A stretch of DNA of 55,367 bases from Lachnospiraceae bacterium (GCA_017431345.1 JAFRLH010000062.1:1-55367), one strand, 5' to 3'. Counted from the first letter of the stretch, positions 7,523 through 16,918 are shown. Numbers and translations: made by a program. The notes: a model not told the origin generated them from the letters alone.

Positions 7523-8350
7523 TCATTTCTGTTTCCACTCTACTTCGTACAGATCCGTGCGTCTGTTCTTCATGATCGGCAGCTGGGCACGGATACTGTT
7601 CACCAGATCGAGATCCGGTTCCTGATACAAAATGCCTTCTTTCTCGTCCAGCCTTCCTGTCACATCCCCCCAGGGAGATACTGCGATTGAATTGCCATAC
7701 GAGATATACGGCCCATTCTCATCCCGGGCAGGGGCGCATCCGCACACAAATACCTGATTATCCACAGCCCTGCCTCTGAAGTGCAGTTCCCAGTGTGCCG
7801 GTCCGGTGGTCATATTGAACGCTGCAGGAATAAAGATCATCTTCGCACCTGCAAGCGCGGTGATCCGCGCAAGCTCCTGGAACCGGATGTCAAAGCAGAT
7901 CTCCACGCCCATTTTCCCGAATTCGGTATCAAATACCGTATAGGAATGACCGGGTGTAAATGTATCGCTCTCTCGGAAATGCTGCCCGCCTTCAATATCA
8001 ATATCGAAGAGATGCACTTTTCTGTGCCGTGCGATCTGCTTTCCTTCCCGGTCAAAGACAAAGCATGTATTATAGATCCTGCCGTCTTCCTCTTCCGGCA
8101 TCGAACCGCCGATCAGATAAACATGATTTTCCGCCGCCGCTTTCTGAAGCACAGACCAGATCCTGCCGCCCTTCGGTTCCTTTGCAGCGACAAAAGCCTT
8201 ATTTGTATACAGACAGCAGAACATTTCCGGCAGGACGACGATATCCGCACGTTCCGCAGCCTGCCGGATCATAGTTTCGGCTGTCCGCAGATTCACCGCA
8301 GTGTCCCTGCAGACCTTCATCTGGATAAGTGCGATCCTTACTTTTTTCAT
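7523..8350 (-). CDS. carbon-nitrogen hydrolase, omega-amidase (NIT2) type
   Basis: This is a cytosolic nitrilase-superfamily amidase. The Glu-Lys-Cys triad is readable: Glu42 in VVLPEMF, Lys111 in RHRKVHLFDID and Cys152 in GVEICFDIRF. The HLFDIDI segment and overall length (275 residues) resemble omega-amidases, which hydrolyse 2-oxoglutaramate or 2-oxosuccinamate to the keto acid and ammonia. The start follows AAAAGGAG with a 5-base spacer. A DMT exporter gene follows closely. It diverges from uridine phosphorylase across an 87-base gap. Superfamily is certain; the exact substrate is inferred. Confidence 0.88.
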   Translation of the reverse strand: MKKVRIALIQMKVCRDTAVNLRTAETMIRQAAERADIVVLPEMFCCLYTNKAFVAAKEPKGGRIWSVLQKAAAENHVYLIGGSMPEEEDGRIYNTCFVFDREGKQIARHRKVHLFDIDIEGGQHFRESDTFTPGHSYTVFDTEFGKMGVEICFDIRFQELARITALAGAKMIFIPAAFNMTTGPAHWELHFRGRAVDNQVFVCGCAPARDENGPYISYGNSIAVSPWGDVTGRLDEKEGILYQEPDLDLVNSIRAQLPIMKNRRTDLYEVEWKQK

Positions 8351-8376
8351 GAAAACTCCTTTTCAGCTTTCCCTCA

Positions 8377-8405
8377 TTGCATTACATCCGTCATTTAATT
8401 ATAAT
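8377..8405 (+). promoter_or_regulatory. promoter of uridine phosphorylase gene
   Basis: TTGCAT (8377-8382) and TATAAT (8400-8405) are 17 bases apart and end 32 bases before the start codon. Confidence 0.7.
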
Positions 8406-8437
8406 ATATCATAACAAAGATGCGGAGGGAATGAAAA

Positions 8438-9205
8438 ATGGTAGATTACACAGAAGGCTCCGGAAAACAGTATCACGTCCAGGTCGGCCCCGACGATGTG
8501 GGCGAATATGTGATCATGCCCGGCGATCCCAAGCGCTGCAAAAAGATCGCGGCTTATTTTGACGACGCAAAGCTGATCGCGGACAGCAGGGAATATGTCA
8601 CCTATACCGGTTATCTCGACGGTGTGAAGGTCAGTGTAACATCTACCGGCATCGGCGGTCCCTCTGCTTCGATTGCCATGGAGGAACTGAGCCGGTGCGG
8701 CGCGAAGACATTCCTCCGCGTCGGGACCTGCGGCGGTATGCAGCTTGACGTGAAGGGCGGCGATCTGGTAATCGCGACAGGTGCGATCCGTATGGAGGGC
8801 ACCAGCAAAGAATATGCGCCGATCGAATTTCCTGCAGTCGCTGACATAGATGTTACAAATGCTCTCCGGGAAGCCGCCGGGAAACTCGGGTTCACAGCCC
8901 ATACCGGCGTAGTGCAGTGCAAGGATTCCTTCTACGGGCAGCATGAACCGGAGAACAAGCCGGTCGGTTATGAACTGCTGAACAAATGGGACGCCTGGAT
9001 CCGCTGCGGCGCGCTGGCTTCCGAGATGGAATCCGCCGCGATGTTTGTCGTGGGCAGCGTACTCCGCGTAAAAGTGGGAACGGTACTCCTTGTCGTCGCG
9101 AATCAGGAAAGAGCCAAAGCCGGTCTGGACAATACACAGGCGCACGACACGGACAGCGCGATCCGGACAGCCGTGGAAGCGATCCGGATACTGATCAGGA
9201 AATGA
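8438..9205 (+). CDS. udp: uridine phosphorylase
   Basis: This nucleoside phosphorylase of the PNP/UDP family converts uridine and phosphate to uracil and ribose-1-phosphate in pyrimidine salvage. The phosphate-binding MPGDPKRC motif is near residues 27-34, with [11 protein letters not shown] and RVGTCGGMQ motifs. The uridine-phosphorylase-like [12 protein letters not shown] segment carries the conserved Glu-Met-Glu for ribose. At 255 residues it is full length. It is monocistronic, with a promoter and a 10-bp-stem terminator after the stop. Confidence 0.92.
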   Translation: MVDYTEGSGKQYHVQVGPDDVGEYVIMPGDPKRCKKIAAYFDDAKLIADSREYVTYTGYLDGVKVSVTSTGIGGPSASIAMEELSRCGAKTFLRVGTCGGMQLDVKGGDLVIATGAIRMEGTSKEYAPIEFPAVADIDVTNALREAAGKLGFTAHTGVVQCKDSFYGQHEPENKPVGYELLNKWDAWIRCGALASEMESAAMFVVGSVLRVKVGTVLLVVANQERAKAGLDNTQAHDTDSAIRTAVEAIRILIRK

Positions 9206-9230
9206 CCGATAAACAGAATCAATTACAACA

Positions 9231-9256
9231 CAGGGGCTGCCTGCCGGCAGCCCCTG
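9231..9256 (+). terminator. terminator after udp
   Basis: CAGGGGCTGC (9231-9240) pairs with 9247-9256, a 10-bp stem with a 6-base loop. CTTATTTCCATTTAT follows on the plus strand. It lies 25 bases past the udp stop and just beyond the convergent PfkB gene end, so it may also serve that gene. Confidence 0.75.
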
Positions 9257-9267
9257 CTTATTTCCAT

Positions 9268-10230
9268 TTATCTGTAAGTTTCCGCCATAAATTCCAGCAC
9301 CTGCGCGCGGTCTTTCAGTGCCGTTCCGGCACCGACCGCCGTCGTGCAGATCGCCCCGCAGGCATTCGCAAAACGCAGCGCATCGGAAGGATCCGCTCCC
9401 CGCAGGATCTCCGAAACATAGCCTGCCAGGAAATTGTCTCCGGCACCGGTCGCATCCACCGCATCGATATGACAGGCAGGCAGATATTCCGTCCGTTCCG
9501 CATTCTTAAAAAGACATCCTCTGCCGCCGAGCTTGATCAGTACATTTCCGACGCCATATCCCAGAAAAACATCCGCCATTTCTTCCGGATCCTCTTTCCC
9601 AGAATAGTACCGGGCTTCATCCTCATTCGGCGTGATATAATCGATCATTGCCAGGGAATCCGCTATATCCGGAAGCGTCAGCTTTCTGAAATTCGGCAGT
9701 TTTGTATCGGCAAAAATGAGCACATTGTTTTCATATGCTGTCCGGACTACCTCCCGGATCACAGCCGGATCATCAAACGGTGCCCTGAACAGAGAGCCCA
9801 GGATCACCGCCTTCGTATCTGCCAGGCAGTCACAAAAACGTTCCGGATGGAAATTATATCGGTGGGCAGCGTTGGTCACCGATTTTCTGCTCCCGTCGTC
9901 TCTCACGAACATCGTTGTGACCGGCGTCTGATGATCGGGATCCCGGATCACCAGTGAAGTATCCACACAGTTCTTTGCAAGTTCTGAAGCGATCAGATCA
10001 CCGGCTGCATCAGCACCGAGTGAGCACAGAACTCCGGTCCGGCAGCCGAGTTTCGCAGCGGCGGCAGCTTCGTTCACAGCTTCTCCGCCGGCATTCAGAG
10101 AACCTGAAGCGGCTCTGAAGCCCGAGGCGGATACCGGTTCCGGATCAAATCCCCTGATGATCGAATCCACAAGCGCCGTTCCGATACAGACAATATCAAA
10201 TTTTCTTTCCTTAATTGTACTCATGATCAT
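9268..10230 (-). CDS. PfkB family carbohydrate kinase
   Basis: This is an ATP-dependent sugar or nucleoside kinase of the ribokinase family. The N-terminal substrate motif NAGGEAVNEAAAAAKLG and the C-terminal anion-hole and catalytic-base motif DATGAGDNFLAGY are both present. The start is taken at 10230, preceded by GGGAA; a second ATG two codons on is possible. Upstream residues in the same frame are non-conserved and discarded. It resembles the second PfkB kinase in the window (43.1-44.1 kb) but stands alone here, divergent from a DUF4317 gene. Substrate unknown. Confidence 0.85.
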   Translation of the reverse strand: MIMSTIKERKFDIVCIGTALVDSIIRGFDPEPVSASGFRAASGSLNAGGEAVNEAAAAAKLGCRTGVLCSLGADAAGDLIASELAKNCVDTSLVIRDPDHQTPVTTMFVRDDGSRKSVTNAAHRYNFHPERFCDCLADTKAVILGSLFRAPFDDPAVIREVVRTAYENNVLIFADTKLPNFRKLTLPDIADSLAMIDYITPNEDEARYYSGKEDPEEMADVFLGYGVGNVLIKLGGRGCLFKNAERTEYLPACHIDAVDATGAGDNFLAGYVSEILRGADPSDALRFANACGAICTTAVGAGTALKDRAQVLEFMAETYR

Positions 10231-10375
10231 TATAAAATTCCCGTGACCGGAGAACGGCAGCAGGCGAACCCGGTAATTTGCAATTCCCTGTAATTGTAAC
10301 AGATTCCGGAACAAAACAAAACCGAAAGACGAAAAAAGAGGAGTATCGTCATAATTCCCTGCTGTTCTTTCCTGC

Positions 10376-10404
10376 TTCACAAATCCCGGCTGCAGTGCTA
10401 AAAT
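10376..10404 (+). promoter_or_regulatory. promoter of the DUF4317 gene
   Basis: TTCACA (10376-10381) and TAAAAT (10399-10404) with 17-base spacing lie 39 bases before the start codon. Further left in the same divergent region, TTGCAATT (10278-10285) and AATTGTAA (10292-10299) form a near-perfect inverted repeat that might be an operator for the PfkB gene. Confidence 0.5.
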
Positions 10405-10443
10405 GTTGAAACAGTTCCAAAAACAGCAGGAAAGGGGAACGGT

Positions 10444-11052
10444 ATGGGAAAAATCAACCGCGAAGACATGATGGAGCTCACCAGACGAATGACGCCGGCG
10501 CGGTCTCATTTTACAAGGATCGCCGGCGCTTATATCGATGAAGAGGGCTATATCGACAATACCTTCAACACCAGCTTCCGGGGTCTTTCGGCAACCGAGA
10601 AAAAGTCCATGCTGGCAGCAGCAAAAGAAGTTGTCTTTTCAGAAACGAACACACAGCTTGAGCAGTTCCGCATCCCCGGACTGACCCCCGGCAGTTTCTG
10701 GCAGTTTTTCGCTGCCATGTGCCAGTGTGATCTGAAGAATGACGCTTTGCTTCTGAGCTTTTATGAAGCAATTGCAGAGCAGTATCCCAAAGGGAAAGAA
10801 TACGCGGTCTATGTTATCCATGGCATGTATGATGTCCCGATCAAGACAACAGATCATCAGCAGACCATGGAATCCGAGGAAGTGTATTCCTATCTGATCG
10901 TTTCCATTTGCCCGCTGATCGGGGAATACGAACCCGGAAAGCCCGTATGCGGACTGCTGTATCCGGCCTTTACCGGCCGAAGTGCAGATCCGGCGCATGT
11001 CAATATTTATTCGGGAAGCCGGTCGTTCTTCCGGGAATTCCTCAGGCTGTAA
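10444..11052 (+). CDS. DUF4317 family protein, short form
   Basis: This cytosolic protein of unknown function is found mainly in Clostridia. The start MGKINREDMMELTRRMTPAR with the FTRIAGAYIDEEG segment, and the later IHGMYDVPIKTTD and EEVYSYLIVSICPL segments, match my knowledge of DUF4317. Typical members are around twice this length; at 202 residues this one appears to lack the C-terminal half. The end is a clean stop followed by unrelated sequence, so it is a short family version or an old truncation. The start follows AAAGGGGAA. Confidence 0.72.
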   Translation: MGKINREDMMELTRRMTPARSHFTRIAGAYIDEEGYIDNTFNTSFRGLSATEKKSMLAAAKEVVFSETNTQLEQFRIPGLTPGSFWQFFAAMCQCDLKNDALLLSFYEAIAEQYPKGKEYAVYVIHGMYDVPIKTTDHQQTMESEEVYSYLIVSICPLIGEYEPGKPVCGLLYPAFTGRSADPAHVNIYSGSRSFFREFLRL

Positions 11053-11069
11053 CGCCGCGCATATACGAT

Positions 11070-11107
11070 CAAAAACGGAGGCAGCCGCTTATAGCGAACT
11101 GCCTCCG
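11070..11107 (-). terminator. terminator of the Big_2/FN3 secreted protein gene
   Basis: On the minus strand CGGAGGCAG and CTGCCTCCG (11107-11099 and 11084-11076) form a 9-bp stem with a 14-base loop, immediately followed by TTTTTGATCG. It is 63 bases past that gene's stop and also lies just beyond the convergent DUF4317 stop. Confidence 0.75.
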
Positions 11108-11169
11108 CCCGTATCCGTTCTCCGGACAGGTCCCGCCTCTGCAGTATTCTCCGCAAAACCCCATCCGTC

Positions 11170-12387
11170 CTATTTCTTAACTTCAACTTTTACCTTCGCA
11201 TATTTTCCATTTTGCGCATAAACATAGATCGTTGCTTTTCCTGCTTTCTTTGCAGTCACTTTTCCTTTGCTGTTCACAGACGCCACCGAAGACTTCGTCG
11301 ATTCATATCTGAACCCGCATATTTTTTTCACGCTTCGTTTCCGGGCCCCCGCCTTCATCTTTGCTTTGATCTTAGCCATCTTCTTATTCTTTTTCAGGCG
11401 GAGTTTGATCTTCTTGCTGCTTACAGTGACTTTGCCGGGATTGGTGCGCTTGCCGGTATTCAATGCTGCATAGATCGTTTTTGAAACAGCCGATGCCTTT
11501 TCATTACCGGACTTACCGGTCACCGCTGTTACCACAAATTTATAATAGGTGTTCTTTTTGAGTTTCTTCCCATATACCTTCCTGACCTTCAGGGACCGTT
11601 TCTTTGTTTCTTTCAGCTCCTTCAGTTTTTTCCCGGCAGGCGCAGCATATACTTTGTATTTTTTTGCCCCTTTTATCTTCGACCATTGGATGGTGATGGA
11701 TTTCTTATCCGCTTTTTTCTGCACCGCTTTCAGAGAGGAGAAAGAAGATCCTTTTGTATCTTTATTCTTTGCGCTTTTCTTTATGACAGCAGCGACATTC
11801 TTCAGAGATTTTTTGTCTTTCCCCGCTGTCTTCTTCACTTCCAGATCTGTCTTTTTATTTGTCAGAACGGTCTCTTTATCAATTACTGTACCGGTCTTTT
11901 CACCGTTCTCCTCTTCGTCCTCATCCTCATCAAACTCTGCGTCATCATCCGCATCTTCCATCCAGAACGAAGGGTTGCAGGATACGATCTCGCTTCCATT
12001 ACAGCGGAACGTGAAATTGATATGAATTTCTTCTCCGGGATCCCAGAGATCCGGGTACTGCGAAAGCTTTTCTCCGTATACCGTCATCTCCCGTTTTACT
12101 GCATCCCATTCATAGGTATCAGCAGGAAGTGTGACCGCAGTCTCTGTTTCCGTATCCGGATCGATAACCGAGAAGCCTGTATCGATCGTAATATTATTCC
12201 AGGAATACCCGTTAAAAGCCGATGCAGATGTATTTACCGTATACACCAGCGTGGTATCCTGATACAGACTGTTATCCCCGTCATCCTTTACCTCCACAAG
12301 CTCTTCCGCCATGGCAGCCTGCGGGATCAGAAAGGCAAGTACAAAAGCCATCAAAATCATACACAGTACATTTCTTCTTTTTTTCAT
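11170..12387 (-). CDS. secreted lysine-rich protein with FN3-like and Big_2 Ig-like domains
   Basis: An N-terminal signal peptide (MKKRRNVLCMILMAFVLAFL, cut near AMAEE) directs export. An Asp/Glu-rich region around residue 150 separates the N-terminal beta-rich part from a very lysine-rich half. That half has an FN3-like segment (ITIQWSKIKGAKKYKVYAA to YYKFVVTAV) and a C-terminal Big_2 domain (SSVASVNSKGKVTAKKAGKA). There is no LPXTG motif or membrane anchor, so it may bind the wall through charge. I chose the start at the signal peptide rather than 20 codons upstream. A TTGTCT/TATTAT promoter lies just upstream. Confidence 0.82.
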   Translation of the reverse strand: MKKRRNVLCMILMAFVLAFLIPQAAMAEELVEVKDDGDNSLYQDTTLVYTVNTSASAFNGYSWNNITIDTGFSVIDPDTETETAVTLPADTYEWDAVKREMTVYGEKLSQYPDLWDPGEEIHINFTFRCNGSEIVSCNPSFWMEDADDDAEFDEDEDEEENGEKTGTVIDKETVLTNKKTDLEVKKTAGKDKKSLKNVAAVIKKSAKNKDTKGSSFSSLKAVQKKADKKSITIQWSKIKGAKKYKVYAAPAGKKLKELKETKKRSLKVRKVYGKKLKKNTYYKFVVTAVTGKSGNEKASAVSKTIYAALNTGKRTNPGKVTVSSKKIKLRLKKNKKMAKIKAKMKAGARKRSVKKICGFRYESTKSSVASVNSKGKVTAKKAGKATIYVYAQNGKYAKVKVEVKK

Positions 12388-12473
12388 CCTTTTACGTCTC
12401 CCTCCGGGTATATTTGCTGTTTCATGGACATACCTGCTGTCTTTCACAAGTTGTCTCCCAAACGACTATTATT

Positions 12474-12502
12474 ATAATATCACAGCAGTTTACAGAAGAC
12501 AA
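12474..12502 (-). promoter_or_regulatory. promoter of the Big_2/FN3 secreted protein gene
   Basis: On the minus strand TTGTCT (12502-12497) and TATTAT (12479-12474) are 17 bases apart. The -35 box lies inside the 3' end of the upstream Nudix gene, so the secreted protein can be transcribed independently. Confidence 0.6.
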
Positions 12503-13098
12503 TCTTCGAGGACGGCAGCAAATGCATTCACGATCTTCGCTGTCATGCCCCAGATCACGCGGCCTTCATATTCATAAAACAGAATATTGTCCTCCTGCAC
12601 TCTCCAGCCGTACTGTCTGCCGCCATGGATCTTTTCAAAAGGAAAATCTTCTCCGAACACCGGTCTGTATTCCACTTTATAAATCGCGGGCGCATTCTCT
12701 GCAAAGAAGGAAAGCGGAACGGTAAACACGTCCGCCACTTCCGCTTCATTGAACCGGTGATCATACCCTTTCAGGATGCATACAAAAGGATAAACAAAAC
12801 GGGTGCCGGCAGCAAAAACATCGGCCGGACCGATGATCTCCGCCTGTGCCGGCGATACCAGCAGTTCCTCGGTCAGTTCCCGCAGTGCAGCTTCCTCCGG
12901 TGTTTCTCCTTCTTCGATCCCGCCGCCCGGGAAACAGATGTCGCCCGGCTGATGTTCCAGTTTTTCCGAGCGGACTTCAAGCAGAAGGTGCGGGCCTTCC
13001 GGCGTTTCAAGGACAGGGATCATCACCGCGGAATGATGGACGCTGTGTTCCCCGATCACTGCCGGTATTCTGTTTCTGAAAATAGAAATGTCAGACAT
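12490..13098 (-). CDS. Nudix hydrolase, CoA pyrophosphatase type
   Basis: This 202-residue cytosolic Nudix enzyme has the upstream LLEVRSEKLEHQPGDICFPG signature of the NudL/YeaB CoA-pyrophosphatase group. It is followed by the Nudix box GGGIEEGETPEEAALRELTEE. Such enzymes cut CoA to 3',5'-ADP and phosphopantetheine. The start at 13098 follows AGGGGGTGA; residues upstream in frame are not conserved. It lies 69 bases after the lipoprotein gene of the two-component operon and may be the fourth gene of that unit. Confidence 0.85.
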   Translation of the reverse strand: MSDISIFRNRIPAVIGEHSVHHSAVMIPVLETPEGPHLLLEVRSEKLEHQPGDICFPGGGIEEGETPEEAALRELTEELLVSPAQAEIIGPADVFAAGTRFVYPFVCILKGYDHRFNEAEVADVFTVPLSFFAENAPAIYKVEYRPVFGEDFPFEKIHGGRQYGWRVQEDNILFYEYEGRVIWGMTAKIVNAFAAVLEDCLL

Positions 13099-13167
13099 TG
13101 AATCACCCCCTGAATAATCCAATCCGTATCTGCAGATCTCCCGCATCAGGCAGAAGCACGCCGGCAG

Positions 13168-14592
13168 TCAGTACCGCAGGCACACCAGTTCAAATTCCGG
13201 TTCATCGAAACCGGCTGTTCGTTTATCAAGATAGTTGATCAGGATCTCCCCGTTCTCCTCCTGCAGCGCAAGTCCGACTGCCAGCTGGTCCGGCCTCCCC
13301 CTGTAAAGAAGCTCTTTTGTACCCGGGCCCAGCCTGTAAAGATCCGGCCCGCACATTGCCAGCACCCCTGTCATGTCCTTTTCAGGATTATGCTCCGCGA
13401 CAATCTGTGTGATGTATTCTGCTTCCGGCACCTCAACATAGACGCCGGAAACTGCATCTTCACCGACGAGTTCCGTCCTTATGAGCTGATTCTCATAAGC
13501 CCAGATCAGCACATCTCCGTTCAGACATGCCCGCTGATCCAGCTCACGCAGATTCCGGTCGGCGTTATAATACAGGATTTCATGATCCCCTCTGTATCTG
13601 GCAATGAGATGGGCATCCATATCAGAAGCATTATAATAGTCATAATAAGTCAGAATGTTCTGTCCGTCCTGTCCTGCGAACAGATTCGGCCCGTCCCGGA
13701 AATCTCCTTCCGGGACAGCGCGCACTTCCGGGCCGTTTTCAGTACGGACGACCTTCCACAATTCCCTGAAATACTGCAGTTCCTTTTCTTCAGACATATC
13801 CTCTGAAATCGTCACGGCATCTCCGTCTGTCACTGTCTGGCCATCTTCGGATGTTTCCGAATCGTTATATTCTGCAAAAAGATCTGTGACCGCTGTGACT
13901 GCCAGTTCATCCCAGTTTCCGCCCATCCCTGTCAGAAAACAGAGTCTCAGGCAGGCAGTACTGCTGTCTGCGCTCCATGCGCACTGCCACAGGGAGCCTT
14001 CCGGAATCGCTCTGTCAGTCAGTTTCAGTTCCTCCGCCTTTCCGTCCGGCGTCTCAAAAAAAAGCTTTCCGGCGCCCCAGCCGGTCTTCTCTTCCCTGAT
14101 CCTGGCGCTGCCGTCCGGCGCCGTCCAGACATGTTCCAGTCTGCCGGCTTTTTTTATATTCTTAAATGCTTCTTCGTAAAAACCGGAGGACGGATCGATA
14201 TATCGGAAGCTGACACCGTCTTCTCCCGCGCTCTGAAGCCATATTTTCCCGTCCGCAAAGCCTGCCTGGGCAAGCCCGTAGGAACGCAGCATCTGCACCA
14301 GCATATCATAGTACTCCGGACTTTTCACTATCTCTGACCAGATATCTTTGAGTGCCTCCCTCAGCTTTTCATCCGCCTCTGCAATACGGATAGTGTACTG
14401 ATATACATCGATATCATTTACTTCACTGCCGGTACTGATTTCCTGCTGATCCGGGAGTGTCATTTCCAGTTCAACAGTCTGCGTCCCTCCTGCAGCGCAG
14501 CCGGACAGCATACCGGATACCATGAGCAATACAGCCAAGAACGGGATGAACCTTCTGCAGCATCTGCGGATCGTTCTCCTCATTATACTCAT
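13168..14592 (-). CDS. large lipoprotein coupled to a two-component system
   Basis: The N-terminus has a basic start and a hydrophobic stretch ending in the lipobox LSGC, so this is a surface lipoprotein of 474 residues. The mature part looks beta-rich and repetitive, with many WSADSS or YNADRN-like turns suggestive of a propeller, but I do not recognise a named family. The ATG overlaps the kinase stop codon (ATGA), so translation is coupled. Lipoproteins placed after a regulator-kinase pair often modulate the sensor; that role is inferred here. Confidence 0.75.
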   Translation of the reverse strand: MSIMRRTIRRCCRRFIPFLAVLLMVSGMLSGCAAGGTQTVELEMTLPDQQEISTGSEVNDIDVYQYTIRIAEADEKLREALKDIWSEIVKSPEYYDMLVQMLRSYGLAQAGFADGKIWLQSAGEDGVSFRYIDPSSGFYEEAFKNIKKAGRLEHVWTAPDGSARIREEKTGWGAGKLFFETPDGKAEELKLTDRAIPEGSLWQCAWSADSSTACLRLCFLTGMGGNWDELAVTAVTDLFAEYNDSETSEDGQTVTDGDAVTISEDMSEEKELQYFRELWKVVRTENGPEVRAVPEGDFRDGPNLFAGQDGQNILTYYDYYNASDMDAHLIARYRGDHEILYYNADRNLRELDQRACLNGDVLIWAYENQLIRTELVGEDAVSGVYVEVPEAEYITQIVAEHNPEKDMTGVLAMCGPDLYRLGPGTKELLYRGRPDQLAVGLALQEENGEILINYLDKRTAGFDEPEFELVCLRY

Positions 14593-16091
14593 ACCGCCGC
14601 ATCACCTTCTTCCTCTGATCCGCGGGCCAGCTCCACACGGAAAACCGTCTTCCCGTCCCGGCTTCGCACATCGATCCTGCCGCCGTGATCTTCCGCGATC
14701 CTGCGGCAGATGGAAAGCCCGAGTCCGGCGCTTCCCATCTCTCTTGAACGCTCCTTGTCCGTCCTGTAAAACGGTTCGAAGATCTTCCCGGCGTCCGCTT
14801 CGGAGATTTCGGGACCATAGTTGATCACATAAAGCAATACGCTGCCGCCCCTGCCTTCCGTCCTGATCAGGATCGGCCGGTTCTCATATCCGTATTTCAC
14901 AGCATTGTCGGTGAGATTGATGATCAGCTGTTTCAGGCGGCCCGGCTGCCCGGTCATCGTGCAGTCTCCTTTTCCCGAAAAATGAAGCTCGTTCCCGTAG
15001 CGGTTCGCCTTCAGCTGCATCGCACCGGCGACTTCCTCCGCGACCGCAGAAAGATCCAGCCTGATCCGGCTCTCTGTTTCCCGCCTGTCCGACAGTTCCA
15101 GCAGTTCAATGACCATATTGTGCAGCCGTTCGCTCTCGGAAAGGATGTGGTCCATGCCGGTCTCAAACAGTTCCTGATCCTGTCCTCCGTCTTCGCTGAT
15201 CAGCTGCGCATAGCCTTTTATGGTGGTCAGCGGCGTTTTCAGCTCATGCGTCGCGTGATCAAAGAAAGTCTGTCTTGCCTGCATCAGATCCAGGATGCGT
15301 TTCTGATCTTTCCTGCTCTGTGTGAACTGTCCGCTGATCGTCCCGATCATCCTGCCGAAGTTCCCGGCAAGTTCTCCCGTCTCATCGCGCCTTGCAAGCA
15401 GTCTTTCATCCGGGGACGGCAGTTCGTCCATCCGGCCCTCCCCGACCAGCTGCGAGATCCGGCCGGACAGCGCCGAAAGCTGCAGCACAGGCCGGATGAC
15501 CCTGCCCATCAGGATATAGCTCATGGCAAGCGCCGCCAGAAGTGCCAGCAGGATCCATCGCATGACCAGCTGCAGCAGTTCCATGCCGCTGCGGCGCCTG
15601 TCCGTATAATCCGCCTCGATCCGCACGGCCCCTACGGTCTTTCCGTCAACGATGACCGGGAGCAGCGCACGGGCTGTGCAGACATCATTTTCAGAATACT
15701 CTATTTTCAGGGATGTCTTCCCGGCTTCCAGCCGCTGCCGGTCCTCCGGAGAGAAAGATGCCGCATCATCTCCGGTCTTCTTTCCGGCCAGCACGGTTCC
15801 TTCCTCAGAACAGATCGTATAAACGCCTTCCTTATCCAGCATCTCTGAAAGACCGCTGCTGATATTTTCCAGCCCGCTGCCGTCATTGTTGTATTTCCCC
15901 GCGATCAGAAGCTGCCGCGCGTAGAGATTCGTATCCTGCCAAGTACGCATCATATCCTGCTGTATCTGATCGGAGAGCTGTACATCCATGCGTTGCCCCA
16001 GAAGAACAGCAAGCAGACCCGCGCTGGCAGCAAATACCAGCAGCAGGCCTGCGAGCATCCTGAATCTCATCCCCAGGCGGAACCGCTTCAT
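14589..16091 (-). CDS. sensor histidine kinase with HAMP domain
   Basis: This is a membrane-bound sensor kinase. The first membrane helix is near residues 12-34, an extracytoplasmic sensor region of about 140 residues follows, and the second helix is near 178-195. A HAMP linker comes next, then HisKA with the phospho-acceptor in HATHELKTPL (His about 282). The HATPase domain has an N box (INLTDNAVKYGYE), a GSAGLGLSICRRI G box and an F-type motif. I take the second in-frame ATG (16091) because GGAGG touches the first ATG but lies six bases from the second. It follows the response regulator by 15 bases. The signal is unknown. Confidence 0.92.
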   Translation of the reverse strand: MKRFRLGMRFRMLAGLLLVFAASAGLLAVLLGQRMDVQLSDQIQQDMMRTWQDTNLYARQLLIAGKYNNDGSGLENISSGLSEMLDKEGVYTICSEEGTVLAGKKTGDDAASFSPEDRQRLEAGKTSLKIEYSENDVCTARALLPVIVDGKTVGAVRIEADYTDRRRSGMELLQLVMRWILLALLAALAMSYILMGRVIRPVLQLSALSGRISQLVGEGRMDELPSPDERLLARRDETGELAGNFGRMIGTISGQFTQSRKDQKRILDLMQARQTFFDHATHELKTPLTTIKGYAQLISEDGGQDQELFETGMDHILSESERLHNMVIELLELSDRRETESRIRLDLSAVAEEVAGAMQLKANRYGNELHFSGKGDCTMTGQPGRLKQLIINLTDNAVKYGYENRPILIRTEGRGGSVLLYVINYGPEISEADAGKIFEPFYRTDKERSREMGSAGLGLSICRRIAEDHGGRIDVRSRDGKTVFRVELARGSEEEGDAAV

Positions 16092-16106
16092 CTTCATCCT
16101 CCCCTG

Positions 16107-16814
16107 TCATTGTTCTTTCTGCTGCTGCCGCCCGTCTCCTTCCGGCGAATATCTGTATCCCACGCCGTAGACAGTCACCAGATGATCGGAAAGCCCCAGC
16201 TTTTTCCGGAGACGCTGGATATGGATATCCACCGTCCTGGTATCCCCGGCGTAATCATAGCCCCATACATGCTCCAGCAGCTGGTCGCGGGTGAACGCCC
16301 GCTTCGGATTATCAAGCAGATAAATCAGAAGCTCGTATTCTTTCGGCGTCAGCGTGACTGTTTCACCATGGCTTGCCACCCTGTGCTCGGCGCGGTACAG
16401 CCTGACGCCTCCGGCATATTTTTCAGGCTCTTCCGCATTTTTCTGCACCCGGTCCATTCTGCGAAGGATCGCCTGCACACGCAGGATCACTTCCCGCAGA
16501 TCAAAAGGTTTTGTAATGTAATCATCCGCGCCTGCTGAAAGACCGGCAAGCTTATCATCGATCGACCCCTTTGCAGTAAGCATGATGATCGGCACGTTGA
16601 CCTGCTCTGTGACCATCCTGCAGATGTCCACCCCGTCTATATCCGGCAGCATCCAGTCCAGGATCAGCAGATCCGGGCGGATCTCCAGCAGCATCTGAAA
16701 GCCTTCTGCGCCGCGGTACGCCGCATAGACATCGTACCCTGCTTTCTTCAGTCCGTAGCGGAGGATATCCGAGATCGGTTTTTCATCTTCTATAATCAGG
16801 ATCTTTTCAGGCAT
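16107..16814 (-). CDS. OmpR/PhoB-type response regulator
   Basis: The receiver domain has acidic Glu9/Asp10, the phospho-acceptor Asp53 in LLILDWMLPDIDG, a Thr in IIMLTAKG and the Lys of ITKPFD. A C-terminal winged helix (about residues 130-225) includes TPKEYELLIYLLDNP and GYDYAGDTRTVDIHIQRLRK. It is the first gene of the operon regulator-kinase-lipoprotein and probably activates its own operon. At 235 residues it is normal length. Confidence 0.93.
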   Translation of the reverse strand: MPEKILIIEDEKPISDILRYGLKKAGYDVYAAYRGAEGFQMLLEIRPDLLILDWMLPDIDGVDICRMVTEQVNVPIIMLTAKGSIDDKLAGLSAGADDYITKPFDLREVILRVQAILRRMDRVQKNAEEPEKYAGGVRLYRAEHRVASHGETVTLTPKEYELLIYLLDNPKRAFTRDQLLEHVWGYDYAGDTRTVDIHIQRLRKKLGLSDHLVTVYGVGYRYSPEGDGRQQQKEQ

Positions 16815-16918
16815 AAAAACACCCCTGTCTGTCTTTATAGTGCAGATTGTACCATATCAGGGGCGGAATAATGTATCCAAAATGTAAATATTTCCTGCAG
16901 CACGGGGATGCGCCTGCC

